This document shows positions 60,601-64,000 of a stretch of 64,000 nt of DNA, piece after piece. The notes under the pieces are model-generated. The model was not told where the DNA came from, searched no databases, and saw only the letters and a program-made list of their open reading frames with translations. The DNA comes from Blastobasis lacticolella. Taxonomy: Eukaryota; Arthropoda; Insecta; Lepidoptera; Blastobasidae. Positions within the stretch are counted from its first letter, which is position 1; every line of letters starts with the position of its first letter. A program made the position numbers and the translations under genes. The stretch covers positions 1,252,501 through 1,316,500 of the forward strand of contig LR990050.1 in NCBI GenBank assembly GCA_905147135.1. Direction: 5' to 3'.

Positions 60601-62626
60601 GTTAGCATTCAATTATCGACGGCTCGATACATCGCCATCTCACTCGGTTTCGGTTTGAGCGAGTGAGTTGGCGATGCATAATCCGTTCGAGTTAAACGGT
60701 CGTACCCGATGGACATGAACTCGCGCGTACAGTAGACGCTTTTAACAATGTGTAGGGTCTTGCCCTGACGTGTATTATTACTTACGGTTATTAGGACTCC
60801 TGTTCAAACAACTCTTCAGCACGTTGACACTTTTATTTTAAATTTTTATACGTATAATAATCGTTTTTATGGTTTCCTTGGGTTTGACCCTTCAGGCTCT
60901 CCAATTTGACTCTCCAGTTCATTATACTATGCTCGGAAAAAGAGAGGAAACTATGTTTGTTTCGAAGCGACCATTACTCCAAAATGGTCAACGAATTATG
61001 TATTTCTTGACGTACTTTTTTGTTCTGTTAACAAAAAGGTGGGACAGTGTTACGTTACAAATGTTATGGGTAACACATTAATTTTGTTCTGTGTTGCAGA
61101 TTTCCTCAGCTACCAAGTTGAGCGCGATTGCTCGCTGAGCAACGAGAGCTTGCTTCGGGAGGTGAATACGCTCAAAACGGTAAGTTTGGTCTTCAACCAT
61201 TTTTAACCGACGAAAAAAAAGTGTGACGTGTGTGTCTGTATGTTGCATCGTAACTCCCGAACGAATGGACCGATTTTGATGCGATTTATTTAAAGCTAGT
61301 TTAATCGATGTTTTATTAAAGTCGGTTCAATAGTTTAGAAATTATTAAAATAAATGTAAAATTGATAGGGGTTATCCTACTTATTATTCCGGTCAGGTTA
61401 TACATAGCACGAACCTTATAACGGAATTTCTTTCCCCATTGGGTGTTGCTAGTGTCTATAGGCAGAGGAGGACCACTTTCTCTTTAAGGTTTAAGTAGTC
61501 CTATTAATAGGCTTATTGCATTTGGCTTAATTCAGTCGACTTGCTCTTACGCTTTTTGCTTCTGAATTAGTCGACTTAATTTAGCCATGTGTAATAGGCG
61601 CATAATGTACTAATTATTGATATGTATCCCCAGGCCCTAGAGAAGCTATCCCGCGACAAGGAGGCCCTGGAGAGTTCGTTGCGAGCCACCGCGGCCAACC
61701 CACAGTACGTGGCTGCCGGCAGCGCCATTGTGCAGGTAACCATCCGCCCAAGGACCACCCGTCAGGGCCACCCTCCCTCGGACCATCCGTCAGGGCCACC
61801 CTCCCTCGGACCAACCGTCAGGGCCACCCTCCCTCGGACCACCCGTCAGGGTTCCGTAGATATTGGCAGAGAGTACATTGCGATAATCATCTTGTATACC
61901 TAGCACAGGCGCTAGCTTATTTGGGGCTGCTATCTTCATTTAGCTTATACAGTTCTTGAACACTTGCTTAGACTCAAGGTATTAAGTAATGTCTTTACAT
62001 ATTGAGAAAATAATAATGAAATAAATATACGTCTATACTAGTCCACGGCTGGACATTGACCTCTCCAATAAGCGGCATAGCATAGCCTGTCCTTGCCAAG
62101 TCGCTGTCTCCAAGAACTCGTCTACCCTAGCTGTTCTTCCCTTGGCCACTGCAGCTTTCTAATGTTACGTAGGTAGAGCTCGTCTAATCTAAAATGACGC
62201 TCCCCACTATCGCATTAACGCACACAAGCAATTTTAAAATATGGACGCAATACATATACAAATGCCGTTGTAATTGGTCATTCAGTTGCCGGTGAGACAC
62301 CAACGTAGGAGCTCGCGTTGTTCGATTAGAGCAGTCGACACTCCCATACAGATGAAGTGTCGTTATTAATATTTGCACTCACACATCGAAATCAACTAAC
62401 TAAGTAGTGGGGCGCGTCATTTTAGACTAGACGAGCTCTACGTAGTACTTTATTACTTTGATGATGATCACTGAACCTTTGCTCTTTTCAGAGTCAACAA
62501 ATCACAGACCTCCTGAAAGACAACCACAAACTGAAGAAAATTAATTCTAAACTAATTCAACTGTGTAAGAAACGTGGGAAGTCATATGAAAACTTTGAAA
62601 ATGAAGATCCGGCTGAACAGGGCTGA
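21550..62626 (+). CDS. CENPE: Kinesin-7 motor, CENP-E-like, 27 exons
   Basis: Join of 27 exons, listed separately, totalling 9882 nt (3293 residues plus TGA). Every junction is GT-AG and every phase matches. The motor spans about residues 1-325: P-loop GQTSSGKT at 86-93, switch I SSRSHS at 197-202, switch [10 protein letters not shown] at 230-237. The neck is at about 325-400, a linker at 400-640, then a very long coiled coil (about 644-2711, one exon) and a GC-rich tail with repeated modules. In known CENP-E this layout is a plus-end-directed kinetochore motor that moves chromosomes to the metaphase plate. Motor segments such as [14 protein letters not shown] and [25 protein letters not shown] text resemble vertebrate CENP-E more than other kinesins. 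The protein is somewhat longer than human CENP-E (about 2,700 residues). It ends in AEQG, without the CaaX box of human CENP-E. Least certain is the exon 9 acceptor; an untranslated upstream exon is possible. Confidence 0.93.
21887..22121 (+). CDS. CENPE: CENP-E-like exon 2 (P-loop exon)
   Basis: Acceptor TTTCAG, donor GTAAGT. Encodes residues 50-128 with the nucleotide-binding P-loop GQTSSGKT (86-93) inside the diagnostic string [16 protein letters not shown]. Ends in phase 2, completing an Arg codon with exon 3. Confidence 0.96.
22914..23012. mobile_element. Snapback MITE, copy 1
   Basis: Arms TAAGGCACTGCCCTAATAGG and its near complement, about 35 bp each, with GTGCGAC and GAGGTC between. 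Related in reverse to 27568-27696. Confidence 0.65.
23355..24480. other. Two GC-rich blocks around a (GAAA)n tract
   Basis: 23355-23710 and 23830-24480 are far more GC-rich than the surrounding intron. GAAA repeats at 23714-23732. Short frames occur in all directions with no family motif. Possibly 5' parts of LINEs. Confidence 0.4.
25593..25752 (+). CDS. CENPE: CENP-E-like exon 3
   Basis: Residues 128-181, starting [15 protein letters not shown], the conserved kinesin motor segment. Acceptor TTTACAG, donor GAG|GTATGG, phase 0. Confidence 0.95.
25850..26660 (+). mobile_element. LINE 3' fragment split by retroposon A
   Basis: 25850-25985 encodes an RT thumb piece ([20 protein letters not shown]); 26290-26654 encodes the C-terminus ([33 protein letters not shown]). 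The 186-residue frame at 26094 fuses retroposon and LINE sequence and is not a real protein. Confidence 0.78.
25986..26290 (-). mobile_element. Retroposon A (poly-A family), reverse
   Basis: T-run at 25988-26000 is the complement of a poly(A) tail. The body (CAAACAGGCAAGCGGGCCAC, TGCCTATAGACATTAGCAAC) is nearly identical to 33207-33420. Inserted in the LINE at 25850-26660. Confidence 0.75.
26661..27069. other. Part of intron 3 without recognised feature
   Basis: AT-rich DNA after the LINE tail (AATAAATAAATG near 26752). Nothing else was identified. Confidence 0.45.
27070..27330 (+). mobile_element. SINE family T body, head missing
   Basis: Shares CGTGATGAAACCTGCACAT, CAATCTGGTCAGGTTCCCC, TCCTGGATCATGG and the GCGCGAGAGCACAA..GGGACATT end with 63455-63655. 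Confidence 0.75.
27568..27696. mobile_element. Snapback MITE, copy 2 (reverse), next to exon 4
   Basis: Its reverse complement shares GGTCGTGCGAC, TTTGAGGTC and GTACGACC blocks in order with 22914-23012. It ends about 20 bp before the exon 4 acceptor. Confidence 0.55.
27717..27791 (+). CDS. CENPE: CENP-E-like exon 4 (switch I)
   Basis: A 75-nt exon giving residues 182-206, including [18 protein letters not shown], the switch I segment that senses the nucleotide gamma-phosphate. Acceptor TTTCAG, donor GTAAGC. Too short to show as an ATG-started frame. Confidence 0.96.
27985..28118 (+). mobile_element. RTE-like LINE 3' scrap
   Basis: ATAGATCTCTGTGAGAGGCC and GTCCAGCAGCGGGCGTCTTC are the plus-strand form of the RTE 3' end seen reversed at 2285 and 54866. 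Confidence 0.6.
28219..28424 (+). CDS. CENPE: CENP-E-like exon 5 (switch II)
   Basis: Residues 207-275, with [19 protein letters not shown] (switch II at 230-237) and [16 protein letters not shown]. Acceptor CCGTAG, donor AA|GTATGT, phase 2. The minus-strand open frame over this exon is its shadow. Confidence 0.96.
28543..28668 (+). CDS. CENPE: CENP-E-like exon 6 (end of motor core)
   Basis: Residues 275-317: [17 protein letters not shown] then the last core helix ([11 protein letters not shown]). Acceptor CCCGTAG, donor CA|GTGAGT, phase 2, completed by the first G of exon 7. Its 3' 87 nt and the first intron bases are the founding unit of the 102-bp array downstream. Reading through the donor gives an immediate TGA. 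Confidence 0.95.
28582..29922 (+). repeat. 13-copy 102-bp array of exon 6 3' end plus splice donor
   Basis: Copy 1 is exon 6 itself from 28582. Twelve more identical 102-bp copies follow, starting at 28684 and every 102 bp to 29806, then a partial copy (29908-29922) that diverges after losing three bases. Each unit holds 87 nt of exon 6, the donor CA|GTGAGT and seven to ten further intron bases joined straight back to exon sequence. No upstream exon 6 acceptor is included. Because 102 is a multiple of 3, long open frames cross the array on the minus strand; they are artefacts. Only the first donor preserves the protein frame, since each read-through meets TGA. Perfect identity means either very recent amplification or an assembly artefact. 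Confidence 0.97.
29923..30320. other. Intron 6 between array and exon 7
   Basis: 29930-30060 has some similarity to the reverse of 23870-23940 (CACAACGCT, GTTGCATG). No gene is seen. Confidence 0.4.
30321..30456 (+). CDS. CENPE: CENP-E-like exon 7 (motor end and neck)
   Basis: Residues 317-362: [12 protein letters not shown], the conserved motor C-terminus, followed by neck coiled coil with heptads ([14 protein letters not shown]). Acceptor GAGCCAG, donor GAG|GTAACT, phase 0. It lies about 1.65 kb past exon 6, beyond the array. Confidence 0.94.
30496..30676 (+). mobile_element. Helitron-like repeat, 3' truncated
   Basis: Near-identical to 7440-7615 from TCTATACT through GTACCCGTGCGAAGC, but lacks the GGCTGCTAG end. 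Confidence 0.5.
30715..30963 (+). repeat. Dispersed repeat F, intact copy
   Basis: CATCATCAGCACAGCTCATA through CTACTCTGCTGGACACCACA. Used here as the reference for the uninterrupted family. Confidence 0.75.
31287..31513 (-). repeat. Dispersed repeat F, reverse copy
   Basis: Reverse complement of the family, from GGCCGTGTGGTGTCC to GGGCTGTGATGATG. The 76-residue frame over it is incidental. Confidence 0.75.
31514..31655 (+). mobile_element. Retroposon A2 fragment with A-rich end
   Basis: GTGGAATGAACTACCTGG, GGTATTGCAAACGTCTATAG and ACCATCAGGCGAGCCGTAAG, then TTTAAAAAAA. The reverse copy is at 59518-59745. Confidence 0.65.
31810..32050 (-). mobile_element. tRNA-Gly-like SINE, copy 3 (reverse)
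   Basis: Head complement near 31980-32048 keeps GCGTGGCAGA (Gly GCC anticodon region) and GGGAATTGAACC (B box with one change). Confidence 0.8.
32177..32300 (-). mobile_element. Retroposon 3' end scrap
   Basis: CTTTATTGCATCAATTTATA followed by AAAGGCGAGCTTATCCCACA and ATTTCTTCCAGCTAACCT, a familiar lepidopteran LINE 3' UTR arrangement read in reverse. Confidence 0.45.
32543..32757 (+). CDS. CENPE: CENP-E-like exon 8 (neck coil, PRRVTIS motif)
   Basis: Residues 363-434. Coiled coil ([14 protein letters not shown]) then a basic patch, [12 protein letters not shown], with T405. Human CENP-E has an Aurora-phosphorylated, PP1-binding RRVTW site at a similar distance after the motor, so this may be the counterpart. 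Acceptor CTTCCAG, donor GTGAGTG, phase 2. Confidence 0.88.
32850..33005 (+). mobile_element. SINE family T body fragment
   Basis: AACATTCAGTCG, GGCAGTCGCTACACTGTAA, CAAATCCTGGATCATGGTCA and CGCGAGAGCACAACCGGGAC match 63475-63655. Confidence 0.7.
33207..33432 (-). mobile_element. Retroposon A, reverse, truncated
   Basis: T-rich run then the body, nearly identical to 26008-26190. Confidence 0.75.
33630..34030 (+). other. LINE C-terminal scrap and poly-C tract
   Basis: 33640-33752 encodes [22 protein letters not shown] text, similar to the C-terminus of insect LINE RTs. A C-run broken by one G lies at 33998-34026. Confidence 0.4.
34031..35129. other. Intron 8, mostly unassigned
   Basis: AT-rich. 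34880-34985 is a decayed retroposon A2 piece (CTGGCATTGCAAACGGCG, CGCAAGCTTGTATGCC). Nothing else was recognised. Confidence 0.45.
35130..35312 (+). repeat. Diverged tandem pair just before exon 9
   Basis: About 35130-35215 and 35224-35312 align (TCAAAC, AACACCC, TTTTTCGTCG, ACTCCAATC/CCTCCAATC, GGACT.TTGTGATGA). The pair touches the uncertain exon 9 acceptor. Confidence 0.55.
35338..35468 (+). CDS. CENPE: CENP-E-like exon 9 (linker)
   Basis: Residues 434-478, a GC-rich low-complexity linker ([18 protein letters not shown]). The donor ATTG|GTGAGT is strong and in frame with exon 10. The acceptor CACCCAG at 35336 is the only AG giving the right phase after the in-frame TAA at 35285, but it lacks a pyrimidine tract. 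The 5' border is therefore the weakest in the gene. Confidence 0.72.
35469..36549. other. Intron 9, no recognised feature
   Basis: No gene and no clear repeat end. Small minus-strand frames at 35984-36253 are not recognisable. Confidence 0.45.
36550..36600 (+). CDS. CENPE: CENP-E-like exon 10 (51-nt acidic exon)
   Basis: Very short exon giving [16 protein letters not shown]. Acceptor TTTTCGCAG, donor G|GTATGT. Phase 1 on both sides, so it could be skipped without a frame change. Confidence 0.82.
36718..36830 (+). CDS. CENPE: CENP-E-like exon 11
   Basis: Residues 495-532 ([19 protein letters not shown]). Acceptor CGTTTCAG, donor GTG|GTAAGT, phase 0. The next intron holds the DIRS-like element. 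Confidence 0.88.
36919..37132 (-). repeat. Right ITR of the DIRS-like element
   Basis: The outer 66 bp (36919-36984) include the 18-bp palindrome CGAACTTCGCGAAGTTCG. The inner part (about 36978-37128) is identical to the inverted left ITR. Confidence 0.85.
37185..37300. repeat. Internal complementary region (ICR) of the DIRS-like element
   Basis: 37185-37250 is the exact complement of 36919-36984, and 37251-37300 is the exact complement of 41782-41831. The two halves meet with no gap, which also fixes both ends of the element. Confidence 0.88.
38461..38739 (-). pseudogene. RNase H remnant of the DIRS-like polyprotein
   Basis: 92-residue frame with [18 protein letters not shown], the conserved RNase H segment of DIRS/PAT-type elements, and [13 protein letters not shown]. 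Both flanks run on in other frames, so the gene is broken. Confidence 0.7.
40731..41395 (-). repeat. Hairpin tandem array inside the DIRS-like element
   Basis: Three 90-bp direct copies start at 40731, 40821 and 40911, each with two related half-units. More diverged units run to about 41395, eleven in all. Each half-unit carries a GTTGGTTCTCGACCAAC-type hairpin or relative (CACGACCAAC), then YCCAGG. It lies between the left ITR and the coding remnants. Open frames across it are periodicity artefacts. Confidence 0.8.
41654..41831 (-). repeat. Left ITR of the DIRS-like element
   Basis: The outer 50 bp (41782-41831) are complemented exactly at 37251-37300. The rest mirrors the right ITR. Confidence 0.85.
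42008..42175 (+). CDS. CENPE: CENP-E-like exon 12
   Basis: Exactly 56 codons of coiled coil (residues 533-588; [20 protein letters not shown]). Acceptor TTAACAG, donor AAG|GTAACT. It lies 176 bp from the outer end of the DIRS-like element. Confidence 0.93.
42270..42435 (+). CDS. CENPE: CENP-E-like exon 13
   Basis: Residues 589-644, coiled coil ending in a short proline-containing break ([10 protein letters not shown]). Acceptor CTTGCAG, donor A|GTAAGT, phase 1. Confidence 0.93.
42524..48725 (+). CDS. CENPE: CENP-E-like exon 14 (6.2-kb giant coiled-coil exon)
   Basis: An uninterrupted 6202-nt exon (residues 644-2711), strongly AT-rich and rich in Lys, Glu, Asn, Leu and Ser, with heptad patterns almost throughout. 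Two internal repeat sets are visible: four 32-35-residue units with [16 protein letters not shown] at 43453-43863, and a 55-residue unit beginning SEIESKN at 44950 and again at 45115. A Ser-, Pro- and Cys-containing break (about 45400-45620) splits the coil, and a second Ser-rich break ([20 protein letters not shown]) lies near 46880-46970. Acceptor CACACAG, donor CG|GTGAGT. In CENP-E this rod acts as a long flexible tether between motor and kinetochore. Antisense frames here are shadows. Confidence 0.97.
48798..48972 (+). CDS. CENPE: CENP-E-like exon 15
   Basis: Residues 2711-2769, coiled coil with [20 protein letters not shown]. Acceptor TTTCCAG, donor GAG|GTAAGA, phase 0. Confidence 0.93.
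48973..49925. other. Intron 15, no recognised gene
   Basis: AT-rich intron with a GC-rich patch at 49200-49280 and a GC palindrome of repeated CCGCGG/GGCCGC at 49543-49562. An 85-residue minus-strand frame (49209-49466) matches nothing I recognise. The rest is plain low-complexity DNA. Confidence 0.6.
49926..50073 (+). CDS. CENPE: CENP-E-like exon 16 (first RRRRQSLHD motif)
   Basis: Residues 2770-2819: Gly-, Ala- and Ser-rich, then [12 protein letters not shown] (motif at 2800-2808) and an acidic end (ADDED). Acceptor GTCCCCAG, donor G|GTGAGT, phase 1. Far more GC-rich than exon 14. Confidence 0.88.
50190..50400 (+). repeat. Dispersed repeat P, copy 1
   Basis: GAACGAATGGACCGATT, CTAGTTTAATCGA and CCAATAGTTTAG recur in order at 61215-61345. 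Confidence 0.5.
50789..50906 (+). CDS. CENPE: CENP-E-like exon 17
   Basis: Residues 2819-2858, including [20 protein letters not shown]. Acceptor TTTCACAG, donor GG|GTAACT, phase 2. [15 protein letters not shown] resembles [17 protein letters not shown] early in exon 14, which may be a distant repeat. Confidence 0.87.
50935..51417. other. Intron 17, no recognised feature
   Basis: AT-rich. 51240-51340 shares GCAGT.GAGGGGATTTCG and CACGTGACCCGCCAA strings with 31170-31250, indicating a further dispersed repeat. Confidence 0.45.
51418..51560 (+). CDS. CENPE: CENP-E-like exon 18 (second RRRRQSTHD motif)
   Basis: Residues 2858-2906: Gly-, Pro- and Ser-rich, then [15 protein letters not shown] (motif at 2887-2895). 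Acceptor CTCCAG, donor G|GTATGG, phase 1, the same phase pair end as exons 16 and 24. Confidence 0.87.
51679..51884 (+). repeat. Dispersed repeat F, copy 4
   Basis: CATCACAGTCCATAACAGTC through CTACTCTGCCGGACTCCACA, an uninterrupted copy in intron 18. Confidence 0.75.
52317..52395 (+). CDS. CENPE: CENP-E-like exon 19
   Basis: A 79-nt coiled-coil exon, residues 2906-2932 ([18 protein letters not shown]). Acceptor TGTTTCAG, donor CT|GTAAGT, phase 2. Confidence 0.86.
52745..52945 (+). mobile_element. SINE family T body ending at the exon 20 acceptor
   Basis: TTTAGTCGCCTGAATGTGTA, CAATCTGGTCAGGTTCCCC, GGCAGTCGCTCCACTGTAA and the GCGCGAGA..CAACCGGGA end. It stops about 25 bp before the AG at 52970. 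Confidence 0.7.
52971..53136 (+). CDS. CENPE: CENP-E-like exon 20 (coil module, copy 1)
   Basis: Residues 2932-2987: [18 protein letters not shown] then [15 protein letters not shown]. Acceptor CCCTTAG, donor CAG|GTGAGT, phase 0. Near-duplicate of exon 23. The acceptor lies about 30 nt after the end of a SINE-related repeat. Confidence 0.93.
53204..56486. mobile_element. 3.3-kb element with 88-bp TIRs and TA duplication
   Basis: 53204-53291 and 56399-56486 are inverted copies with about three mismatches, starting CAGGGTGTAAAAAGACCG. TA lies on both sides (53202-53203, 56487-56488). Inside, 55712-55801 encodes a 29-residue start ([20 protein letters not shown]) similar to the HTH opening of a common insect transposon protein family (DUF4817-like), then a stop. 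No transposase is intact. It contains an RTE scrap at 54866-55035. Confidence 0.78.
54866..55035 (-). mobile_element. RTE-like LINE 3' fragment, reverse
   Basis: (CATCAT)n then CAGCCGGAAGACGTCCACTG and GACCTTAGTTCGCTTGTG, as at 2285-2555 but with an internal deletion. Confidence 0.7.
56910..57015 (+). CDS. CENPE: CENP-E-like exon 21
   Basis: Residues 2988-3023 ([13 protein letters not shown], ending SVNTDE). Acceptor GTTTCCAG, donor G|GTGGGT, phase 1. It follows the intron that holds the 3.3-kb TIR element. Confidence 0.87.
57016..57918. other. Intron 21
   Basis: 57575-57650 has a repeat-like block (AAAACCGCATTAAAATCCAT, GGGAAGCGACTG). 57840-57900 is rich in AATAAA words, probably a retroposon tail. 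No gene is seen. Confidence 0.4.
57919..58093 (+). CDS. CENPE: CENP-E-like exon 22
   Basis: Residues 3023-3081: [20 protein letters not shown] then coiled coil ([16 protein letters not shown]). Acceptor CACACCAG, donor AG|GTGAGT, phase 2. Confidence 0.92.
58440..58615 (+). mobile_element. Retroposon 3' end with A-rich tail
   Basis: GGTTGTCTGGAAGAGATCGC, CCGCCTTTGTAC and GTACAATAAAGAGTT followed by an A run: a common lepidopteran LINE/SINE 3' end. Confidence 0.5.
58792..58960 (+). CDS. CENPE: CENP-E-like exon 23 (coil module, copy 2)
   Basis: Residues 3081-3137: [18 protein letters not shown] then [15 protein letters not shown], close to exon 20 at protein and nucleotide level and with the same phases. 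Acceptor after a T-rich tract, CCTCCCCAG; donor GAG|GTGAGG. Confidence 0.93.
59011..59272 (+). mobile_element. tRNA-Gly-like SINE, copy 4, with target duplication
   Basis: The head has A box TGGTTCAGTGG, anticodon region CTGCCACGC (Gly GCC) and B box GGTTCGATTCC. Flanked by ATAGTTGA at 59003-59010 and 59273-59280. Best preserved copy in the window. Confidence 0.88.
59518..59745 (-). mobile_element. Retroposon A2, reverse
   Basis: Reverse complement of 31514-31655, extended (AACAAGCTTACGG.CCGCCTG, TGCAATACCAGGGGCATCAC, GGTAGTTCATTCCACAA). A T-rich run precedes it. Confidence 0.7.
59829..59982 (+). CDS. CENPE: CENP-E-like exon 24 (third RRARHSLHD motif)
   Basis: Residues 3138-3189: a Gly- and Pro-rich run, then [13 protein letters not shown] (motif at 3166-3174) and TETSD. 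Acceptor TTCCCAG, donor G|GTGGGT, phase 1. Same order and phase as exon 16: Gly-rich, basic SLHD, acidic end. Confidence 0.88.
59983..60539. other. Intron 24, first part, no recognised feature
   Basis: AT-rich DNA. A 108-residue minus frame (59993-60319) is low complexity and not recognisable. Confidence 0.45.
60540..60735. mobile_element. Snapback inverted-repeat element
   Basis: The outer arm (GCGCGAGTTCACGTCCATCG through GGCCGTTTAA) is inverted at 60693-60733. An inner hairpin GATACATCGCCATCTCACTC pairs with GAGTGAGTTGGCGATGCAT. Confidence 0.65.
61100..61179 (+). CDS. CENPE: CENP-E-like exon 25
   Basis: Residues 3189-3215 ([20 protein letters not shown]). Acceptor GTTGCAG, donor ACG|GTAAGT, phase 0. 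Confidence 0.87.
61215..61345 (+). repeat. Dispersed repeat P, copy 2
   Basis: CGAACGAATGGACCGATTTT, AGCTAGTTTAATCGATGTTT and CAATAGTTTAGAAATTA; see 50190-50400. Confidence 0.5.
61634..61735 (+). CDS. CENPE: CENP-E-like exon 26
   Basis: 34 codons, residues 3216-3249 ([20 protein letters not shown]). Acceptor ATCCCCAG, donor CAG|GTAACC, phase 0. A 28-bp minisatellite begins 16 bp downstream. Confidence 0.88.
61752..61851 (+). repeat. 28-bp minisatellite, about 3.6 copies
   Basis: Units starting GGACCACCCGTCAGGGCCAC at 61752, 61780, 61808 and a partial at 61836, differing at one or two bases. Starts 16 bp after the exon 26 border. Confidence 0.88.
62172..62441. mobile_element. MITE family C, copy 3
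   Basis: 270 bp, same ends and nearly the same interior as copy 1 (GCATTAACGCACACAAGCA, GGACGCAATACATATACAAA). Ends 50 bp before the exon 27 acceptor. Confidence 0.85.
62492..62626 (+). CDS. CENPE: CENP-E-like exon 27 (last coding exon)
   Basis: Residues 3250-3293 and TGA: coiled coil, then [18 protein letters not shown] and an acidic end (ENEDPAEQG). Acceptor CTTTTCAG. No CaaX box. Confidence 0.92.
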   Translation, partial: SQQITDLLKDNHKLKKINSKLIQLCKKRGKSYENFENEDPAEQG

Positions 62627-63255
62627 AAAATCTTTGGTTTTTAATTAGTTTGGCTAATTTAACAAATCAGAGCTGGACTTAAATTTATGAATATTTTGTA
62701 CGAATACCGTTTAAATTTTCTTTGAATCAAATTTGTAATTACTAATTAGGATTGATATTGTAAGTACCATTAGGTTGTTGCTATAAACGCATAAATATGT
62801 GCGTTTTTGAAATTAACTATTTCAATGTAACAATAATTGAGACTGAATGCATCATTGCCATTCCAAAAGCATTTTATATTATAATCATTTTGATTTTGCA
62901 TGTATAATTGCATAAATGGTGCCATTGTATATAGATTCTAGTACAATAATTAGTATTATTAGACTGTACTTAGCGAGCGATTTGAGGAGCCTAAAATAAT
63001 TATTTTAGTATTATTTATGACTGTAAGTTGCTAGCATGGTCATAATTACTTCGATTTTATTGTTTTTTATATTTTTTATCATTGAATACTAATAAAATAA
63101 TTTCGTTAATTAATATCGAATATTCGCACAAACATTTATTGAAGCAGACTAGCAATTATTATTTTTTATTTGCATGAATAATTATTATGTTATCATCGTA
63201 AATCTCTGATAATGGTGCCTGCACCTATTAATAAATAAATTTTGATTTGAAATTT
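62627..63255 (+). other. 3' UTR of the CENP-E-like gene with poly(A) signal
   Basis: AT-rich untranslated sequence after the TGA. AATAAA at 63230-63235 is followed by a T-rich stretch, so cleavage near 63250 is likely. An earlier AATAAA-like site near 63090 is possible. Confidence 0.6.
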
Positions 63256-63307
63256 TGTTTTTATTATGGTTTCAAGTCTACCAGTTTTATTTAACTCATA
63301 TTAGACT

Positions 63308-63660
63308 GCGAGCGTCGGTGGCCGAGCAGTTAGAATATCCGACTCGTAAGCCAGAGGTCCCGGGTTCGAATCCCGCTCCGGCCATGTACGAATGACTGTT
63401 TTCTGAGTTATGTACATTAGTTGAATACTAACCGATGCTCTTACGGTGAGGGAAAACATCGTGATGAAACCTGCACATTCAGGCGACTGGATGTGTAACC
63501 ATGATCCAATCTGGTCAGGTTCCCCTGGTAGCACGGTCATGGAGGTCAGATATCAGTCGCTCCACTGTAATTACCTGACCTGCCAAATCCTGGATCATGG
63601 TCAAGGCGGACCCCGGGCCCTCGTACGCGAGAGCACAACCGGGACATTCAACGCCAAAAT
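63308..63660 (+). mobile_element. tRNA-headed SINE family T, full-length copy
   Basis: The tRNA-like head at 63311-63384 has A box GTGGCCGAGCAG, anticodon loop CTCGTAA and B box GGTTCGAATCC. The body (ATGTACATTAGTTGAATACT, GTGATGAAACCTGCACATTC, GATCCAATCTGGTCAGG) is shared with five other sites here. Confidence 0.85.
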
Positions 63661-63699
63661 GAAGAGACTACGAGGGATTCGTAGGTTATCATAAATCAT

Positions 63700-63930
63700 T
63701 GAGTACAGGAAAAAATCCTATTTGTAGTCATAGTAAACGTTTAGGACAAAACGCTGGACGGCTCGTACAGCGAGGCAAAAAAAAAAATTTTTTTTCATGA
63801 CCCATACTTCAACTATTTGTAGCGATTATACTTACATGTCCTCTTGTGGGTTCTATAAGTAAAAAACCGGGGTGCCTCGCATCCTCTTGGCAGTTTCGCT
63901 TGTTAGCCCATTATAGTCACAAGAGAAAAG
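63700..63930 (+). repeat. Dispersed repeat, uninterrupted copy
   Basis: Matches in reverse the two halves at 1035-1161 and 1431-1500, and shows the site before the MITE inserted. Confidence 0.55.
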
Positions 63931-64000
63931 TGACTGAACTTGACCCTTGAATAGTCATTAGTGTTGCCTTCTAAAATCTACCAAGACTGCCGTTGTAGTC

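Noticed and set aside
63311..63384. Functional tRNA gene at the SINE T head
   Set aside because: It is followed by the shared SINE body, and its anticodon arm is irregular.

Overview
This is eukaryotic, almost certainly lepidopteran, genomic DNA. It has GT-AG introns, AT-rich intergenic DNA, many tRNA-derived SINEs, RTE-type and other LINE fragments, hAT-like and TA-flanked MITEs, Helitron-like pieces and a DIRS-like retroelement. The species cannot be named from the sequence alone.

One real host gene was found, and it fills the right two thirds of the window. It is a 27-exon plus-strand gene (ATG 21550, TGA 62626) for a kinesin-7 motor of the CENP-E type. All 27 exons have GT-AG borders and compatible phases, and the joined coding length is 9882 nt (3293 residues plus stop). 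Exons 1-7 encode an N-terminal kinesin motor with P-loop, switch I and switch II. Exons 8-13 encode the neck and a linker. Exon 14 is a single 6.2-kb exon encoding about 2,070 residues of coiled coil. Exons 15-27 encode a GC-rich C-terminal region with a duplicated coiled-coil module and three copies of an R-R-x-R-x-S-x-H-D motif. The 3' UTR carries AATAAA at 63230.

Left third (1-21,500): repeat-rich DNA with no intact host gene. It contains tRNA-Gly-like SINEs, a MITE with two other MITEs inside it (3272-4115), an RTE fragment inserted into a SINE (2285-2555), a hAT MITE with a perfect 8-bp target duplication (9978-10549), a five-exon Myb/SANT (zeste-like) gene killed by two stop codons (11197-12511), two decayed LINEs (15640-16780, 19495-20760) and a three-level nest (19221-21112).

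Introns (21,698-62,491): these carry most of the remaining repeats. Three stand out. (a) A perfect 13-copy 102-bp array (28582-29907) copies the 3' part of motor exon 6 with its splice donor. (b) A 4.9-kb minus-strand DIRS-like element (36919-41831) has inverted terminal repeats plus an internal complementary region that exactly juxtaposes both ends. (c) A 3.3-kb element (53204-56486) has 88-bp terminal inverted repeats and a TA duplication.

The region after 63,300 holds a full-length tRNA-headed SINE and another dispersed repeat. All functional statements rest on reading motifs by eye; no database search was run.
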